Shown: positions 52,797-63,195 of the stretch, one piece after another
Layout of the letters: each line of letters starts with the position of its first letter
Position numbering within the stretch: position 1 is the first letter of the stretch
Source: Salinirubellus salinus
Lineage (GTDB): Archaea; Halobacteriota; Halobacteria; Halobacteriales; Haloarculaceae
Length of the DNA: 64,000 nt
Reading direction: 5' to 3'
NCBI RefSeq assembly: GCF_025231485.1
Contig: NZ_CP104003.1
Coordinates: forward strand, 1,116,001 to 1,180,000
The notes under the pieces: generated by a model
What the model saw: the letters and a program-made list of their open reading frames with translations, nothing else
What the model was told of the DNA's origin: nothing
Database searches by the model: none
Program-made: the position numbers and the translations under genes

Positions 52797-53552
52797 ATGC
52801 AGGCAGCCATCGTCACCGTCGGCGACGAACTCCTCGCCGGTGACACCGAGAACACGAACGCGACGTGGCTCTGCCGTGAGCTCACGGCGCGCGGCGTGTC
52901 GGTCCAGCGCGTCCTCACGGTCCCCGACGGGGTGGACACCATCGCCGACGCCGTCCGCGAGTACGCGGCCGCCTTCGACGCCGTCCTCCTCACGGGCGGC
53001 CTCGGCGGGACGCCAGACGACGTGACGATGGACGGGGTGGCCGCGGCGTTCGACCGACCGCTCGGCGTCGACGACCTGGCGAAGGCGGACCTCGAACGCA
53101 CGCTCGCGGCCATCGCCGACGACTACCCGGACCTCTCGGTGGACGTGGAGGCCGAGGCGTCCATCCCCGAGGGTGCACGCCCGCTCGTCAACTCCGCGGG
53201 CCTCTCGCCGGGCTGCGTCGTCGAGACGGAGACGACGGCCGTCTACGTCCTCCCCGGCATCCCCGGCGAGATGCGGGCGATGTTCGAGAGCGTGGCCGAG
53301 GAGTTCGACGGCGACGTGCAGTCCCGGACCCTCTACACTGACGAACCGGAGGCCGCGCTCATCGAGCGACTGGACGACGTGCGCCACCAGTTCGGCGTGC
53401 AGGTGGGCTGTTACCCCGACCGGGCGGTCCAGCACAACCGCCTGAAACTCCGGAGCGACGACGGGGCGACGCTGGAGGAGGCGTTCGCGTGGCTCGGCGA
53501 GCACGTGCGGACAGTCGACCCCCCGACAGAGGAGGAAGGGGAGACGGGCTGA
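52797..53552 (+). CDS. MoCF-domain protein related to the N-terminal half of CinA
   Basis: The 251-residue protein has the molybdopterin-binding fold: AIVTVGDELLAGDTENTN, LLTGGLGGTPDDVTMDGVAAAF and GIPGEMRAMFESV are family signatures. It lacks the C-terminal deamidase domain of CinA, as do most archaeal versions. Its role may be in nucleotide pool repair, but is uncertain. Confidence 0.9.
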   Translation: MQAAIVTVGDELLAGDTENTNATWLCRELTARGVSVQRVLTVPDGVDTIADAVREYAAAFDAVLLTGGLGGTPDDVTMDGVAAAFDRPLGVDDLAKADLERTLAAIADDYPDLSVDVEAEASIPEGARPLVNSAGLSPGCVVETETTAVYVLPGIPGEMRAMFESVAEEFDGDVQSRTLYTDEPEAALIERLDDVRHQFGVQVGCYPDRAVQHNRLKLRSDDGATLEEAFAWLGEHVRTVDPPTEEEGETG

Positions 53553-53570
53553 GCCGTTCGGGACGGGCGG

Positions 53571-54830
53571 CTAGTTCCCGAACCGGGTGTCCGGGTCGCG
53601 CTCCGGGTCCGGGCCGTCGCGGTCCGACCCGCTCGGTCGGCCGGTGTTCGGCCGGTCCAGTGAGCCCGACGAACGGATGATGTCGAGCGCGGTCATCAGG
53701 TCGGTCCGCGAGAGGAGGCCGGTGAACGTCGCCTCGTCGGCGGGCCGGAAGGGGTCCGGGTCGCTCATCACGACGAGACGGCCCACGCCGTTGGTCTGCA
53801 TCCGCTCGATGGCCTCCATCGCCCCCGTCGATGGCGTGACGGTGACGAGGTCGGTGCTCATCACGTCGTCGACGCGGTAGGCGTCGCGTTCGACCTGTGG
53901 GACCGACTGGGCGTCCTCGAGCGTGACGAGGCCGACCACGCGACCGTTCTCCAGCACCGGGTAGCCGGTGTGGCGCTCGCGGAACATCCGCTCGACGAGG
54001 TCGGCCACGCTCGTCTCGGGCGTGACGGAGCTGACCTGCTCGGCCGGCGTCATCAGCTCCCCGACGACGACCCCGTCCAGCGCCGCGCGCATCGTCGTCT
54101 GCTGGGCCTCGGAGGAGGCACCGATGTAGATGAAGAAGGCGATGGCGACGAGGAACAGGCCGCCGCCGCCGAACAGGCCGAACAGGCCCAGCAGGATGGC
54201 GAACACCTGGCCCACCCGGGCGGCCGTCTGGGTCGCCTGCGCGTACGGTCGGGTGCGCGCGAGGAGTGCGCGGAGCACCCGTCCGCCGTCCATCGGGAAC
54301 CCCGGCAGGAGGTTGAACCCCGCCAGCGCGACGTTCATCAGCGCGAGGTAGCCGACGAGGAACTTCACCGCGGCGACGGCCGTGGCGCCGTCCGGGGGCA
54401 GGAACTGGAACCCGACCCACGCGCCGACACCGAGCAGGACGCTGACGGCGGGGCCGGCGAGCGCGACGTACAGCTCCTGCTTCCAGTCCTCGGGCATCGC
54501 CGAGAGCTGGGCGACGCCCCCGAACAGCCAGAGTCGGATGGACTCGATCTCGATGCCGTAGCGTCGCGCGACCAGCGAGTGGCCGAGTTCGTGCAGGACG
54601 ACGCCGACGAACAGGCCGACGGCGGCGAGCGTCCCCATCCCGAACGCGAGGACGGGCGTGCCCGTGAGCGCGCTCGCGGCGATGTTCGCGCCCAGCAGCT
54701 CGTTCAGTATCTCGGTCCACCGGCCGACCTGCACGCCGATGACGTAGGCGAACAGGGGGAGGACCAGCAGGAACGTCAGGTCGAGCTCGATGGGGATACC
54801 GAAGAGCCGACCGACGCGGAAACTCTTCAT
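53571..54830 (-). CDS. Site-2 protease (M50) with CBS domain pair
   Basis: This 419-residue membrane protein has about six helices, the zinc motif H80-E81-L-G-H84, and the third ligand region NLLPGFPMDGGR. A cytoplasmic CBS pair occupies about 250-390 (VGELMTPAEQVSSVTPE and VDDVMSTDLVTVTPS) and may sense adenine nucleotides. The family cleaves membrane-anchored regulators. ATG 54830 is a good start. It diverges from the metallo-hydrolase gene. Confidence 0.93.
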   Translation of the reverse strand: MKSFRVGRLFGIPIELDLTFLLVLPLFAYVIGVQVGRWTEILNELLGANIAASALTGTPVLAFGMGTLAAVGLFVGVVLHELGHSLVARRYGIEIESIRLWLFGGVAQLSAMPEDWKQELYVALAGPAVSVLLGVGAWVGFQFLPPDGATAVAAVKFLVGYLALMNVALAGFNLLPGFPMDGGRVLRALLARTRPYAQATQTAARVGQVFAILLGLFGLFGGGGLFLVAIAFFIYIGASSEAQQTTMRAALDGVVVGELMTPAEQVSSVTPETSVADLVERMFRERHTGYPVLENGRVVGLVTLEDAQSVPQVERDAYRVDDVMSTDLVTVTPSTGAMEAIERMQTNGVGRLVVMSDPDPFRPADEATFTGLLSRTDLMTALDIIRSSGSLDRPNTGRPSGSDRDGPDPERDPDTRFGN

Positions 54831-54965
54831 GGAGGTAGGTAGTCGGTCGGCGCCCTTAAGCGGGGGGCACCGAGACCGGACCGAGACTGGACCGAGACCG
54901 AACCCCCATTCGACCGGAACCGTGTCACCCGAGTGTCCGACGCTCGGCAGCCGATACGTCGGGGC

Positions 54966-54973
54966 TATATATA
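54966..54973 (+). promoter_or_regulatory. Strong TATA box of the metallo-hydrolase gene
   Basis: TATATATA is centred about 27 bases before ATG 54997, an ideal leaderless promoter. Confidence 0.75.
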
Positions 54974-54996
54974 CGCACTCGGACACTGTAGCTGGT

Positions 54997-55605
54997 ATGG
55001 ATATCGTCAACGTCACCGCCGACGCGGAGACGTTCACCTGTAACGCGTTCCTCGCCCTCGGGGAACGAGCCGTGCTGGTCGACGCCGGCGCGATGGAGGG
55101 CGTGGTGGACGCGGTTCGGGAGCACACGGAGACACTCGACGGGGTGGTGTTGACCCACCAGCACGGCGACCACGTCGCGCAACTGGACGCCGTCGTCGAG
55201 GCGTTCGACCCCACCGTCCACGCCTACAGCGAACACCCACACCGGACCCACGAGATAGAGGACGGGGGGACCGTCGAGGTCGGGGACGAGCTGTTCGAGG
55301 CCGTCTACACGCCCGGCCACGCCGCCGACCACGTCTCGTTCGTCTCGGAGACGACGCTGTTCTCCGGGGACGTGGTCGTCCACGACGACGGCGCGTTCGA
55401 GTACGGCTCGTTCGGCCGGACCGACATGCCCGGCCAGTCGCGCGAGCGACTCATCGAGTCCATCCGGTCGCTGCTCGACCGCCTCCCCGTCGGCGTCGAA
55501 CACCTCTACGCCGGGCACGGCGACGAGTTCCACGGCGACGTGCGCGACGTGGTCGAGACGGCCCTCGAACGCGCCGAGCGACGGGAGCCGAAGTACCCCG
55601 AGTGA
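54997..55605 (+). CDS. Metallo-beta-lactamase-fold hydrolase (glyoxalase II-like)
   Basis: The 202-residue protein has the metal motif THQHGDHVAQ, GHAADHVSF with the third His, GDVVVHDD with the bridging Asp and the final GHG (YAGHGDEF). The layout resembles glyoxalase II and persulfide dioxygenase-type hydrolases. The substrate is not evident. The start follows a strong TATA box. Confidence 0.92.
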   Translation: MDIVNVTADAETFTCNAFLALGERAVLVDAGAMEGVVDAVREHTETLDGVVLTHQHGDHVAQLDAVVEAFDPTVHAYSEHPHRTHEIEDGGTVEVGDELFEAVYTPGHAADHVSFVSETTLFSGDVVVHDDGAFEYGSFGRTDMPGQSRERLIESIRSLLDRLPVGVEHLYAGHGDEFHGDVRDVVETALERAERREPKYPE

Positions 55606-55692
55606 GCCCGTGCCGGGGACCTGTCCGTGGCCCGGTCGGGACACGCCGACGACCTCGGACTCGAGTGCCCGTTGCGGGAGGTGGTCCACCCC

Positions 55693-58350
55693 GTGAGCGA
55701 CGGTGCTCCCCCGGTGGTGTTCGCCCTCGGTCGGACCGACCCGCTCCGTGGCGAGGGCGTGAAGCTTCGGCCGTTCACGGACCTCGTGGCCCTCGGCGCC
55801 GCAGTAGACGAAGCGCGCCCGGCCGCCGTCGTCCTCGAACACGACCCTGACGGGCCCGACGGCCTCGCCGCCCTCGGAGCGCTCGGTGAGCGTCACCCCG
55901 CGGTGCCGACGCTCCTCTGGACGGAGACGCCGGACGGGACGGTGGCGGCCGCGGCCACGCGACGGGGTGTGACCGAGTACGCCTCGGCTGCCGCCGACTC
56001 GCTCCCCGACCGGGTCCGTGCGGTGGCCACGGACACCCAGCTGGGCGGTGGTGCCGCGGTGGTCGCCGGGGACGACCGGAACGACGCGCCCGATGGTGCC
56101 GACATCGCGACCGACGGAGCCGACGCAGTCTCCCCCGGGGCGCCCACGTCTGTCGGCGACCCGCCCCACCTGCTCGAACGCATCGACGACGGCTTCGTCG
56201 CCATCGACGAGGAGTGGCGCTTCACCCACGTCGACGAGCGCGCCGAGACGATGCTGGGGGAAGCGGCCGACGGGCTGGTCGGCCGGGACGCCCGCGAGTT
56301 CCTCCCGGAGCACCTCCACGAGCCGTTCGCCCGTGCGATGCGGACCGGAGAGGCAGTGACCCTCGAGGGGTGGTTCGACTCGCTCGACGCCAGGCTGCTC
56401 GTGAGCATCTCCCCCGACGGGGACGGCCTGCACGTCTACGCCCGGGACACGAGCGAGGAGCGTCGGTACCGACGGGCGCTCTCGACGCTGCTGGAGCGGA
56501 CGAGCGACCTGATGGTGGCCGAGACGGAGACGGAGGTGGCCCGTACCACCGTCGACGCCGCGGCCGAGATAATCGGGTTCGAGCTGAACGGGGTCAGACG
56601 ATACGACCCGACGACGGGTGCGCTGGAACTGCTCTGTGCCACCGAGGAGGCGAGGTCGCACATCGCCCCACCCGAGTCGGTCGCCACCGGCGAGGGTCTC
56701 CAGGGCAAGGCGTTCGCCACGGGTGAGACCATCGTCGTCGACGACCCCGGGGGCGACGCCGAGGGGCGCTACGACGGCGTCCGGGCCGCCGCGACGGTCC
56801 CGCTTGGTGAGTACGGGACGCTGACCGTCGGGTCGCGCGACGTGGGCGGCGTCGACGGCGTCGACCGTGACCTCCTCGAGTTGCTGGGGTTGAGCGCGGA
56901 GGCCGCGTTGCTCCGGGCCGAGCGCGAGGCGTCGCTCCGCGAGTACCGTGCCGTCCACGAGACCGTCGACCAGATGGTGTACACGCTGGACGAGACGGGC
57001 CACATCTCGTTGCTGACCGCGCCGATGGCGGAGCGGTTCGGCTACCGCCGCGAGGAACTCGTCGGCGAACACATCCGGGAGATACTGCCGCCGGGGGACG
57101 TCGATCGGGGCCGCGAACTGATAGCAGAGCTGCTCTCCGAGCCGCCCGGTGACAGTCGGACCTACGAGACACGCGTCTACCCGAACGAGGGCGACCCGTT
57201 CCCCGTCGAAGTCGATATCACGCTGTTCCGGCGTGACGGGGAGTTCCGCGGGTCCGTGGGCGTCGTCCGGGACGTCTCCGAACTCCACCGAGCACGCGCG
57301 GAACTGGCCGACGAGCGCGACCGCTTCGCCTACCTGTTCGAGCAGTTGCCGGACGCGGTGGTCGAGGCGGAGCTCGTCGACGGCGAACCCGTCGTCAGCG
57401 CGGTCAACGAGGCCTTCGAGCGCGTGTTCGGGTTCGAGGCCGAGACCGTGGTCGGTGAACTGCTCAACGAGTTCGTCGTCCCCTCGAGCGAGGCCGGGAA
57501 CGCGGAGCGTATCGACGAGCGATCACGGCGGGGCGAGGTCGTCCGCGAGGAGGTCCGCCGGCAGACCGCGACGGGTACCCGGGAGTTCCTGTGCACCGGC
57601 GTCCCGTTCGACACCGAGGGCGAGCGGACCCGCGGGTTCGCCATCTACACGGATATCACCGAACAGCGCGACCGCGAGCGTCGCCTGCAGGTCCTCTACC
57701 GCGTCCTCAGACACAACCTCCGTAACGACATGAACGTCATCAGCGGGAACGCCGCGGACCTCCACGAGGCGCTCGCGGACAGCCAGCCACGGCTGGCGGC
57801 CCTCGCCGATACCATCTACGAGCGGGCGACGCAGGTGGCCGACATCTCGCACAAGGCCGGCGACATCCAGCGGGCGATGGACACGGACTCGGTCCCCTAC
57901 GGCGTCGAACTCGACCGCGTCGTCAGACAGGCCGTAGACCGGGTGGGACGACACCACCCGTCGGCGGACGTCCGCGTCGACGTCCCGGCCATCCCGGTGG
58001 AGAGCACCGGCGGTCTCGTCAGGGCCGTCGAGAACCTCGTCGAGAACGGTGTCGTCCACGCCGGCGACACCGACCCGACCGTCAGGGTCACCGTCGACAC
58101 GGACGCCCCGGAGGGGTTCGTCGACCTCCGGGTCGCCGACGACGGACCGGGCATCCCCGCGCGCGAGAAGGCCGTCCTCGTCGACGACGACGACATCACC
58201 CAGCTCCGTCACTCGCGGGGATTGGGGCTCTGGACGGTCCGATGGGTCGTGGAGGCGAGTGGCGGGGAGCTGTGGTTCGACGAACGCGAAACGGGTGCGA
58301 TGGTGGTGATACGGCTCCGACGTGCCGGCGTGTCGGCCGACGAGGAGTAG
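55693..58350 (+). CDS. Multi-sensor PAS/GAF histidine kinase
   Basis: The protein has about 885 residues if it begins at GTG 55693; an in-frame GTG at 55627 is an alternative. An N-terminal receiver-like region (about 1-120) has no clear phospho-Asp. It is followed by PAS (about 155-260), GAF (about 275-410), two more PAS domains (about 420-680), and the kinase core with the His box VLRHNLRNDMNVI. The ATPase boxes are ENLVENGVVHAG, DDGPGIP and GLGLWTVRWV. No response regulator is next to it. It is soluble. Confidence 0.92.
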   Translation: MSDGAPPVVFALGRTDPLRGEGVKLRPFTDLVALGAAVDEARPAAVVLEHDPDGPDGLAALGALGERHPAVPTLLWTETPDGTVAAAATRRGVTEYASAAADSLPDRVRAVATDTQLGGGAAVVAGDDRNDAPDGADIATDGADAVSPGAPTSVGDPPHLLERIDDGFVAIDEEWRFTHVDERAETMLGEAADGLVGRDAREFLPEHLHEPFARAMRTGEAVTLEGWFDSLDARLLVSISPDGDGLHVYARDTSEERRYRRALSTLLERTSDLMVAETETEVARTTVDAAAEIIGFELNGVRRYDPTTGALELLCATEEARSHIAPPESVATGEGLQGKAFATGETIVVDDPGGDAEGRYDGVRAAATVPLGEYGTLTVGSRDVGGVDGVDRDLLELLGLSAEAALLRAEREASLREYRAVHETVDQMVYTLDETGHISLLTAPMAERFGYRREELVGEHIREILPPGDVDRGRELIAELLSEPPGDSRTYETRVYPNEGDPFPVEVDITLFRRDGEFRGSVGVVRDVSELHRARAELADERDRFAYLFEQLPDAVVEAELVDGEPVVSAVNEAFERVFGFEAETVVGELLNEFVVPSSEAGNAERIDERSRRGEVVREEVRRQTATGTREFLCTGVPFDTEGERTRGFAIYTDITEQRDRERRLQVLYRVLRHNLRNDMNVISGNAADLHEALADSQPRLAALADTIYERATQVADISHKAGDIQRAMDTDSVPYGVELDRVVRQAVDRVGRHHPSADVRVDVPAIPVESTGGLVRAVENLVENGVVHAGDTDPTVRVTVDTDAPEGFVDLRVADDGPGIPAREKAVLVDDDDITQLRHSRGLGLWTVRWVVEASGGELWFDERETGAMVVIRLRRAGVSADEE

Positions 58351-58364
58351 CGGGGCGGGTCGGG

Positions 58365-58514
58365 TTACGTCGCGCGACGCTCTTTCGCCTTGGGTCGGAG
58401 CTTCGCGTAGCCGCACTTCCGGCACCGCTCGGCGCGTTTCGGGTTCCGGGCGTTGCACTTCATGCAGATCATCTTGTCGAGGATGCGGGCTTCCGCCTCT
58501 TCGAAACTAGCCAT
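58365..58514 (-). CDS. rpl40e: 50S ribosomal protein L40e
   Basis: This 49-residue protein has the L40e zinc motif CMKCNARNP...[12 protein letters not shown] with four Cys and a basic tail. It is a component of the large ribosomal subunit. Starting at ATG 58514 gives the usual archaeal length. Confidence 0.96.
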   Translation of the reverse strand: MASFEEAEARILDKMICMKCNARNPKRAERCRKCGYAKLRPKAKERRAT

Positions 58515-58576
58515 ACCCGAGGCGTGGCCTGCGCCTCGGTTAAGCGTTGCGAGTGGCTCCGACCCACCCCCACCCG

Positions 58577-58584
58577 AATAAATA
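58577..58584 (+). promoter_or_regulatory. TATA box of the enolase-superfamily gene
   Basis: AATAAATA is centred about 26 bases before ATG 58606, fitting a leaderless promoter. Confidence 0.6.
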
Positions 58585-58605
58585 CCCTCGCACCGTCCGT
58601 GGACC

Positions 58606-59655
58606 ATGGACCACAGCGAGACGGGCTACGACGCGGTCACTGCCCTCCCACTCGTCGTCGAGGGGTACGACCTGGAGCATCACGAGCGGTCGCCCAGCGC
58701 CGACTTCACCCGCCGGACCACCGTCTTCGCACTCCACGGCGACGGTGAGACCGGCCGTGGCGAGGACGTGGCGTACGAACCCGAGGACCACGAGGCGCTG
58801 GCGGCGGCGGACCCGTTCGACCTCTCGTTCGACGGGACGTTCGGCGAGTTCTCGGCCCGACTCGACCGCACCGACCTGTTCGAGGACCCGCCTGCCCGCG
58901 AGACGAACCGGGCGTACCGACGCTGGGCGCTCGAGAGTGCCGCACTCGACCTCGCGCTTCGGCAGGCAGAGACCAACCTCGGCACCGTGCTGGGTCGCGC
59001 GTACCGGCCGGTCCGGTTCGTCGTCTCCACCCGCGTCGACTCGATGGACCGCATCGACACCCTGCTGGACGTGGACCCCGACGCGGAGTTCAAGCTCGAC
59101 CCCGAACCCGACTGGGACGACGAGCTGTTCGACTCGCTGGCGGCGCTCGATCGGGTCCGCGTGGTGGACCTGAAGGGGTTCTACGAGGGCACCAGCGTCG
59201 ACGTCCCGGCAGACCCCGACCTCTACGAGCGCACGCTGGAGACGTTCCCCGACGCGGTCGTCGAGGACGCCTACTTCACCGAGGAGACGACACCCCTGCT
59301 CGAACCCGAGGCCGACCGCCTCTCGTTCGACTATCCGGTCCACGACGTCGAGAGCGTCGAGGCCCTGCCCGTCGAGGTTCGGTGGCTGAACGTCAAGCCC
59401 TCCCGCTTCGGGACTGTCGAGTCGTTGCTCGAGACCATCGCGTGGGCCGAGGCACGCGACGTGCGTATGTACGGCGGCGGCCAGTACGAACTGAGCGTCG
59501 GACGCGACCAGATACAGGCGCTCGCCTCCCTGTTCTACGCCGACGGGCCGAACGACGTGGCACCGCGAGACTACAACGAGCAGCGGCCTCCGCGGACGCT
59601 CCCCCGGAGTCCGCTGAAGCCGGGCGGCAGGCCCACGGGACTCGGCCTGGAGTGA
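58606..59655 (+). CDS. Enolase-superfamily protein, function unknown
   Basis: The 349-residue protein has an N-terminal capping part and a (beta/alpha) barrel with plausible metal ligands in sequence: VVDLKG, VEDAYF and SFDYPVHD, with a catalytic-type Lys in [10 protein letters not shown]. This is the order of muconate-cycloisomerase or mandelate-racemase-like members. The overall sequence is divergent, so the reaction is open. It stands alone with its own TATA box. Confidence 0.8.
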   Translation: MDHSETGYDAVTALPLVVEGYDLEHHERSPSADFTRRTTVFALHGDGETGRGEDVAYEPEDHEALAAADPFDLSFDGTFGEFSARLDRTDLFEDPPARETNRAYRRWALESAALDLALRQAETNLGTVLGRAYRPVRFVVSTRVDSMDRIDTLLDVDPDAEFKLDPEPDWDDELFDSLAALDRVRVVDLKGFYEGTSVDVPADPDLYERTLETFPDAVVEDAYFTEETTPLLEPEADRLSFDYPVHDVESVEALPVEVRWLNVKPSRFGTVESLLETIAWAEARDVRMYGGGQYELSVGRDQIQALASLFYADGPNDVAPRDYNEQRPPRTLPRSPLKPGGRPTGLGLE

Positions 59656-60192
59656 CTACGCCCCATCGCTGGCGTCCTCGCCGTCCGCACCGTCCGCCCC
59701 GGCGTCGAGATACTCCTGCTGGATGGCGACCACCTCGGCCGAGTCGTCGGCCGCGGCGTACCGCCCGAGGGGTTCGGCGTTGAGTTCGAGGAAGGTGTGA
59801 CCCCAGCGGAACTTCGAGAGGACCGTCTCGGCCTGCTCGCGCTCGCCGAGGATGCAGAGCGCGCCGGCGAACGCCTCGACGGTGTTCAACTGGAACGGCG
59901 TCCCGTAGTTGACGGGGTTGGCCGCCACGAGGAACGGGAGCGCCCGGTGAGGCCCCGAGAGACGGAACGCCTCCTCCTCGGCCGTCTCCCACGAGCAGTC
60001 GAGCGCGACGAGCGCGTCGGCCTCGGTCCGGTCGGCGGGCGAGAGCGCCTGCTCGGCGTACGGGTCGAGGACGATACCACGCGGCGTGGCGCGCGCCGAG
60101 CGGTGGAGGGTGACGAGGTCGAACTTCGCGAGGCGACGAGCCGTGCACTTCTTCGGGTCGTCGTCGCCCTCGTACCGGACGTGCAGGTCCAC
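59656..60192 (-). CDS. tsr3: Tsr3-type rRNA aminocarboxypropyltransferase (DUF367)
   Basis: The 178-residue protein starts at a [39 protein letters not shown], and [13 protein letters not shown] are conserved Tsr3 segments. Tsr3 transfers an aminocarboxypropyl group from SAM to a uridine of small-subunit rRNA, a late step in ribosome maturation. The C-terminal tail is acidic. It converges with the enolase-superfamily gene. Confidence 0.92.
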   Translation of the reverse strand: MDLHVRYEGDDDPKKCTARRLAKFDLVTLHRSARATPRGIVLDPYAEQALSPADRTEADALVALDCSWETAEEEAFRLSGPHRALPFLVAANPVNYGTPFQLNTVEAFAGALCILGEREQAETVLSKFRWGHTFLELNAEPLGRYAAADDSAEVVAIQQEYLDAGADGADGEDASDGA

Positions 60193-60279
60193 GGGGTCGC
60201 TCGGTCGGCGTCGCGGTTAAGCGGCGTGGTCGTCCACGCGACCCACGTTTGAAACGGGTCGGCCACCAAGGGTCGGGCG

Positions 60280-60606
60280 ATGGAGCCAACGGACATCGCT
60301 CGCGACTACTACCGCCACGTCGACGCCGGCGCGTACGACGCACTCGCGGCCCTCCTCGGCGACTCGTTCGTCCACGTCCGGCCGGACCGGACCATCGAGG
60401 GGGCCGACGAGTTCGTCCGGTTCATGCGCGACGACCGCCCGCTGACCGACACCGAACACGAGGTCGAGACCGTGTACGAGGCCGACGGCCGGGTCGCCGT
60501 CGAGGGGCGCCTCGTCCGCGCCACGGGGGCCCGCATGTTCGACTTCGTCGACACCTTCGACGTGACGGACGGCCGCATCACCCGGATCCGGACGTACACC
60601 GACTGA
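60280..60606 (+). CDS. NTF2-like (SnoaL) protein
   Basis: This 108-residue protein has the SnoaL/NTF2 pattern: ARDYYRHVDAGAYDALAALL, DSFVHVRPDRTIEGADEFV, and FVDTFDVTDGRITRIRTY. Such small alpha+beta barrels act as isomerases, dehydratases or binding proteins. The activity here is unknown. Confidence 0.88.
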   Translation: MEPTDIARDYYRHVDAGAYDALAALLGDSFVHVRPDRTIEGADEFVRFMRDDRPLTDTEHEVETVYEADGRVAVEGRLVRATGARMFDFVDTFDVTDGRITRIRTYTD

Positions 60607-60769
60607 CCGGCCCGTCGTCGCCCCGCCACTGCGGAAGCAGACAGCCATCGTCCCCGAGACTCCAGTGTGACGACTGCCGAAGGGCGAGGCGCACCCGACG
60701 CCCGTATCCCCCACCACACGGTGGGAACGACCGACCCCTCTTTTGTAGCCCGCACGCCACGTCTCGATC

Positions 60770-61648
60770 ATGTTCGATACGATACTCTTCCCCACGGACG
60801 GCGACGACGAGGCAGACCGGGTCTTCGAGTTCGTCCTCGACGTAGCCGAGGCGCACGGGACGACGGTCCACGTCCTCAACGTCGCGGACACGAACGTGAC
60901 GAGTCACGCCGACACGAGCACCGGGACGGTCGACATCCTCGTCGACGAGGGGGACCGCATCGTCGGTGAGGCCGCCACCCGCGCCCGGAAGCGCGGTGTC
61001 GACGTGGTCGAGGCCGTCGTGCAAGGTGTCCCGCACTCCACGATCACGGAGTACGCCGAGGACAAGGACGTGGACGCGGTGGTGATGCCGACCCACGGGC
61101 GTGGCCTCGTCGGGCGCTTCCTCGTCGGGAGCGTGGCAGAGAAGGTGGTCCGGACCGCCGACGTCCCGGTCCTGACGGTTCGCCCGGAGGCGACGCTCTC
61201 GGTGCCGTTCGGGGAGGTTCTCGTCGCCACGGACGGGAGCGAGTGTGCTGCGGCCGCGGTCGAACGCGCGGCGGCACTCGCTGCGGCGGACGGCGCCACC
61301 CTCCACGTCGTCTCTGTGGTCGAACTCGCCACCTACGGCCCCGACGCCCACGCCAGCCTCAACATCTCCACGTTCGAGGACCGGGCGCAGGACGCGGTCG
61401 ACGCCGCCCGAGAGACCGCCGAGGCGCTCGGCGTCGACGTCGTCACCCACGTCGAGTACGGCGGCGTCCACGCCAAGCTCCTGCGGGTGGCGGAGGACAC
61501 CGAGGCCGACATCGTCGTCCTCGGGACCCACGGCCGGACCGGGTTCGACCGCTACCTCCTCGGGAGCGTCGCGGAGAAGACGGTGCGGACCTCGCCAGCG
61601 CCAGTGCTGACGGTGCGCGAGGACGAGGGCGAAGCCGAGGGAGCGTGA
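60770..61648 (+). CDS. Universal stress protein with two UspA domains
   Basis: The 292-residue protein holds two UspA domains (about 1-145 and 146-290). Each has the nucleotide-binding G-x2-G-x9-G-S motif: MPTHGRGLVGRFLVGSVAEK and LGTHGRTGFDRYLLGSVAEK. ATP binding is expected. Duplicated USPs are common in haloarchaea and rise in stress. A T-rich promoter element lies about 27 bases upstream. Confidence 0.94.
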   Translation: MFDTILFPTDGDDEADRVFEFVLDVAEAHGTTVHVLNVADTNVTSHADTSTGTVDILVDEGDRIVGEAATRARKRGVDVVEAVVQGVPHSTITEYAEDKDVDAVVMPTHGRGLVGRFLVGSVAEKVVRTADVPVLTVRPEATLSVPFGEVLVATDGSECAAAAVERAAALAAADGATLHVVSVVELATYGPDAHASLNISTFEDRAQDAVDAARETAEALGVDVVTHVEYGGVHAKLLRVAEDTEADIVVLGTHGRTGFDRYLLGSVAEKTVRTSPAPVLTVREDEGEAEGA

Positions 61649-61657
61649 CGAACCGGA

Positions 61658-63040
61658 TCAGTCCTTCTTTCCGGCACCGACGGCCGACTCGCCCACCGGC
61701 TCGTGCCCCTCGATGGCCTCCTGGCCGCCCATGTACGGCTGGAGCGGTTCGGGCACGTCGACGGTGCCGTCCTCGTTCTGGTAGTACTCGAGGATGGCGA
61801 CCATCACGCGTGGCAGGGCGAGGCCCGACCCGTTGAGCGTGTGCAGGTACTCCGCGCTCTCGTGGCGCTCCGGGCGGTACTGGATGCCCGCACGGCGAGC
61901 CTGGAAGTCCTCGAAGTTCGACACCGACGAGACCTCGAGCCAGCGGCCACCCTCCTCCGGGCCGTCCTCCATGTCGTCGCCGGGGGCCCACACCTCGACG
62001 TCGTACTTCTTCGACTGGGTGAACCCCATGTCGCCGGTACACATGTCGAGCACCCGGTACGGGAGTTCCAGACGGTCGAGCACCTCGCAGGCCTCCTCCA
62101 GCAACCCTTCGAGTCGGTCGTAACTCTCGCCCGGCCGGACGAAGTTGACGAGTTCGACCTTGTTGAACTGGTGGACACGGACGATGCCGCGCGTCTCGGT
62201 GCCGTGTTCGCCGGCCTCGCGCCGGAAGTTCGGCGAGAACGCCTGGTGCTTGAGCGGCAGGTCGTCGTCCAGCAGTATCTCGTCGCGGTACATGTTCGTG
62301 ACCGAGACCTCCGCCGTGGGACAGAGCCACAGGTCGTCGTCGTCGTACGGCGCTTCGTTGGTGTCGCCCACGCGGTAGGCGTCGTCGACGAACTTCGGGA
62401 ACTGGCCGGTCCCCCGCATCGACGCCGAGTTGACCGGCACCGGCGGGTAGATGTCGCTGTAGCCCTGCTCGCGGTGGACCGCGAGCATGAACTGCACGAG
62501 GGCGTGTTCGAGGCGCGCGCCCTCCCCCTTCAGGAAGTAGAAGCCGCCACCGGTCACCTTCGCGCCGCGCTCGAAGTCGAGGATGTCGAGTTCCTCACCC
62601 AGGTCGTAGTGCGGGACCACGTCCTCGGGCAGGTCGCGCAGGTCGTCGAACCCCCTCCGGTACCGGGTCTCGTTGTCTGTCTCGTCCTCTCCGACCGGGA
62701 CCGACTCGTGGGGGACGTTCGGTATCTCGAGGAGGAGCGCCTCCAACTCGGCCTCCAGCTCCTCGGCGCGCTCCTCGACGCGCTCGATGTCGGCCTTCAG
62801 TTCCTGCGACTCGTCGATAGCCTGCTGGGCCTCCTCCTCCTCCCCCTCCTGTTTGAGCTGGCCGATCTGCGAGGAGACCTCGTTGCGCTGGCGGCGCAGG
62901 TCGTCACCCTCCGCCTTGAGTTCGCGCCACTCCTCGTCGACGGCGAGGAGGTGGTCGAGGTCCACGTCCGTCACCCCCTTCGCGTCCATCGCCTCGCGCA
63001 CCGTTTCCGGGTTCTCGCGTACGAACTGCCGTGAGAGCAT
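61658..63040 (-). CDS. serS: Serine--tRNA ligase
   Basis: The 460-residue class II synthetase has the N-terminal coiled-coil arm (about 30-105) that binds tRNA-Ser, and the catalytic core with motif 2 (FRREAGEHGTETRGIVRVHQF) split by positions and motif 3 GSGLALPRVMVAILE. It is the common bacterial-type SerRS. It converges with the universal stress protein gene. Confidence 0.96.
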   Translation of the reverse strand: MLSRQFVRENPETVREAMDAKGVTDVDLDHLLAVDEEWRELKAEGDDLRRQRNEVSSQIGQLKQEGEEEEAQQAIDESQELKADIERVEERAEELEAELEALLLEIPNVPHESVPVGEDETDNETRYRRGFDDLRDLPEDVVPHYDLGEELDILDFERGAKVTGGGFYFLKGEGARLEHALVQFMLAVHREQGYSDIYPPVPVNSASMRGTGQFPKFVDDAYRVGDTNEAPYDDDDLWLCPTAEVSVTNMYRDEILLDDDLPLKHQAFSPNFRREAGEHGTETRGIVRVHQFNKVELVNFVRPGESYDRLEGLLEEACEVLDRLELPYRVLDMCTGDMGFTQSKKYDVEVWAPGDDMEDGPEEGGRWLEVSSVSNFEDFQARRAGIQYRPERHESAEYLHTLNGSGLALPRVMVAILEYYQNEDGTVDVPEPLQPYMGGQEAIEGHEPVGESAVGAGKKD

Positions 63041-63195
63041 TTTCCGGCGCTACTCTCCTCGCCCGCAAAGGAATGTCGGTCGCGTGTGGCATCGTGCCGT
63101 CCACACCTGAACACCCGGCGTGAACCGGCGTTGACGGCCTGTCGGGCCGCGAGGACACCAGAAACGGGAAGTGTGGGACTGACCTTCGCCCACCA

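Noticed and set aside
54925-57288. 787-codon minus frame opposite the metallo-hydrolase and the kinase
   Set aside because: It is a shadow of the plus-strand genes, which have clear domains and motifs.
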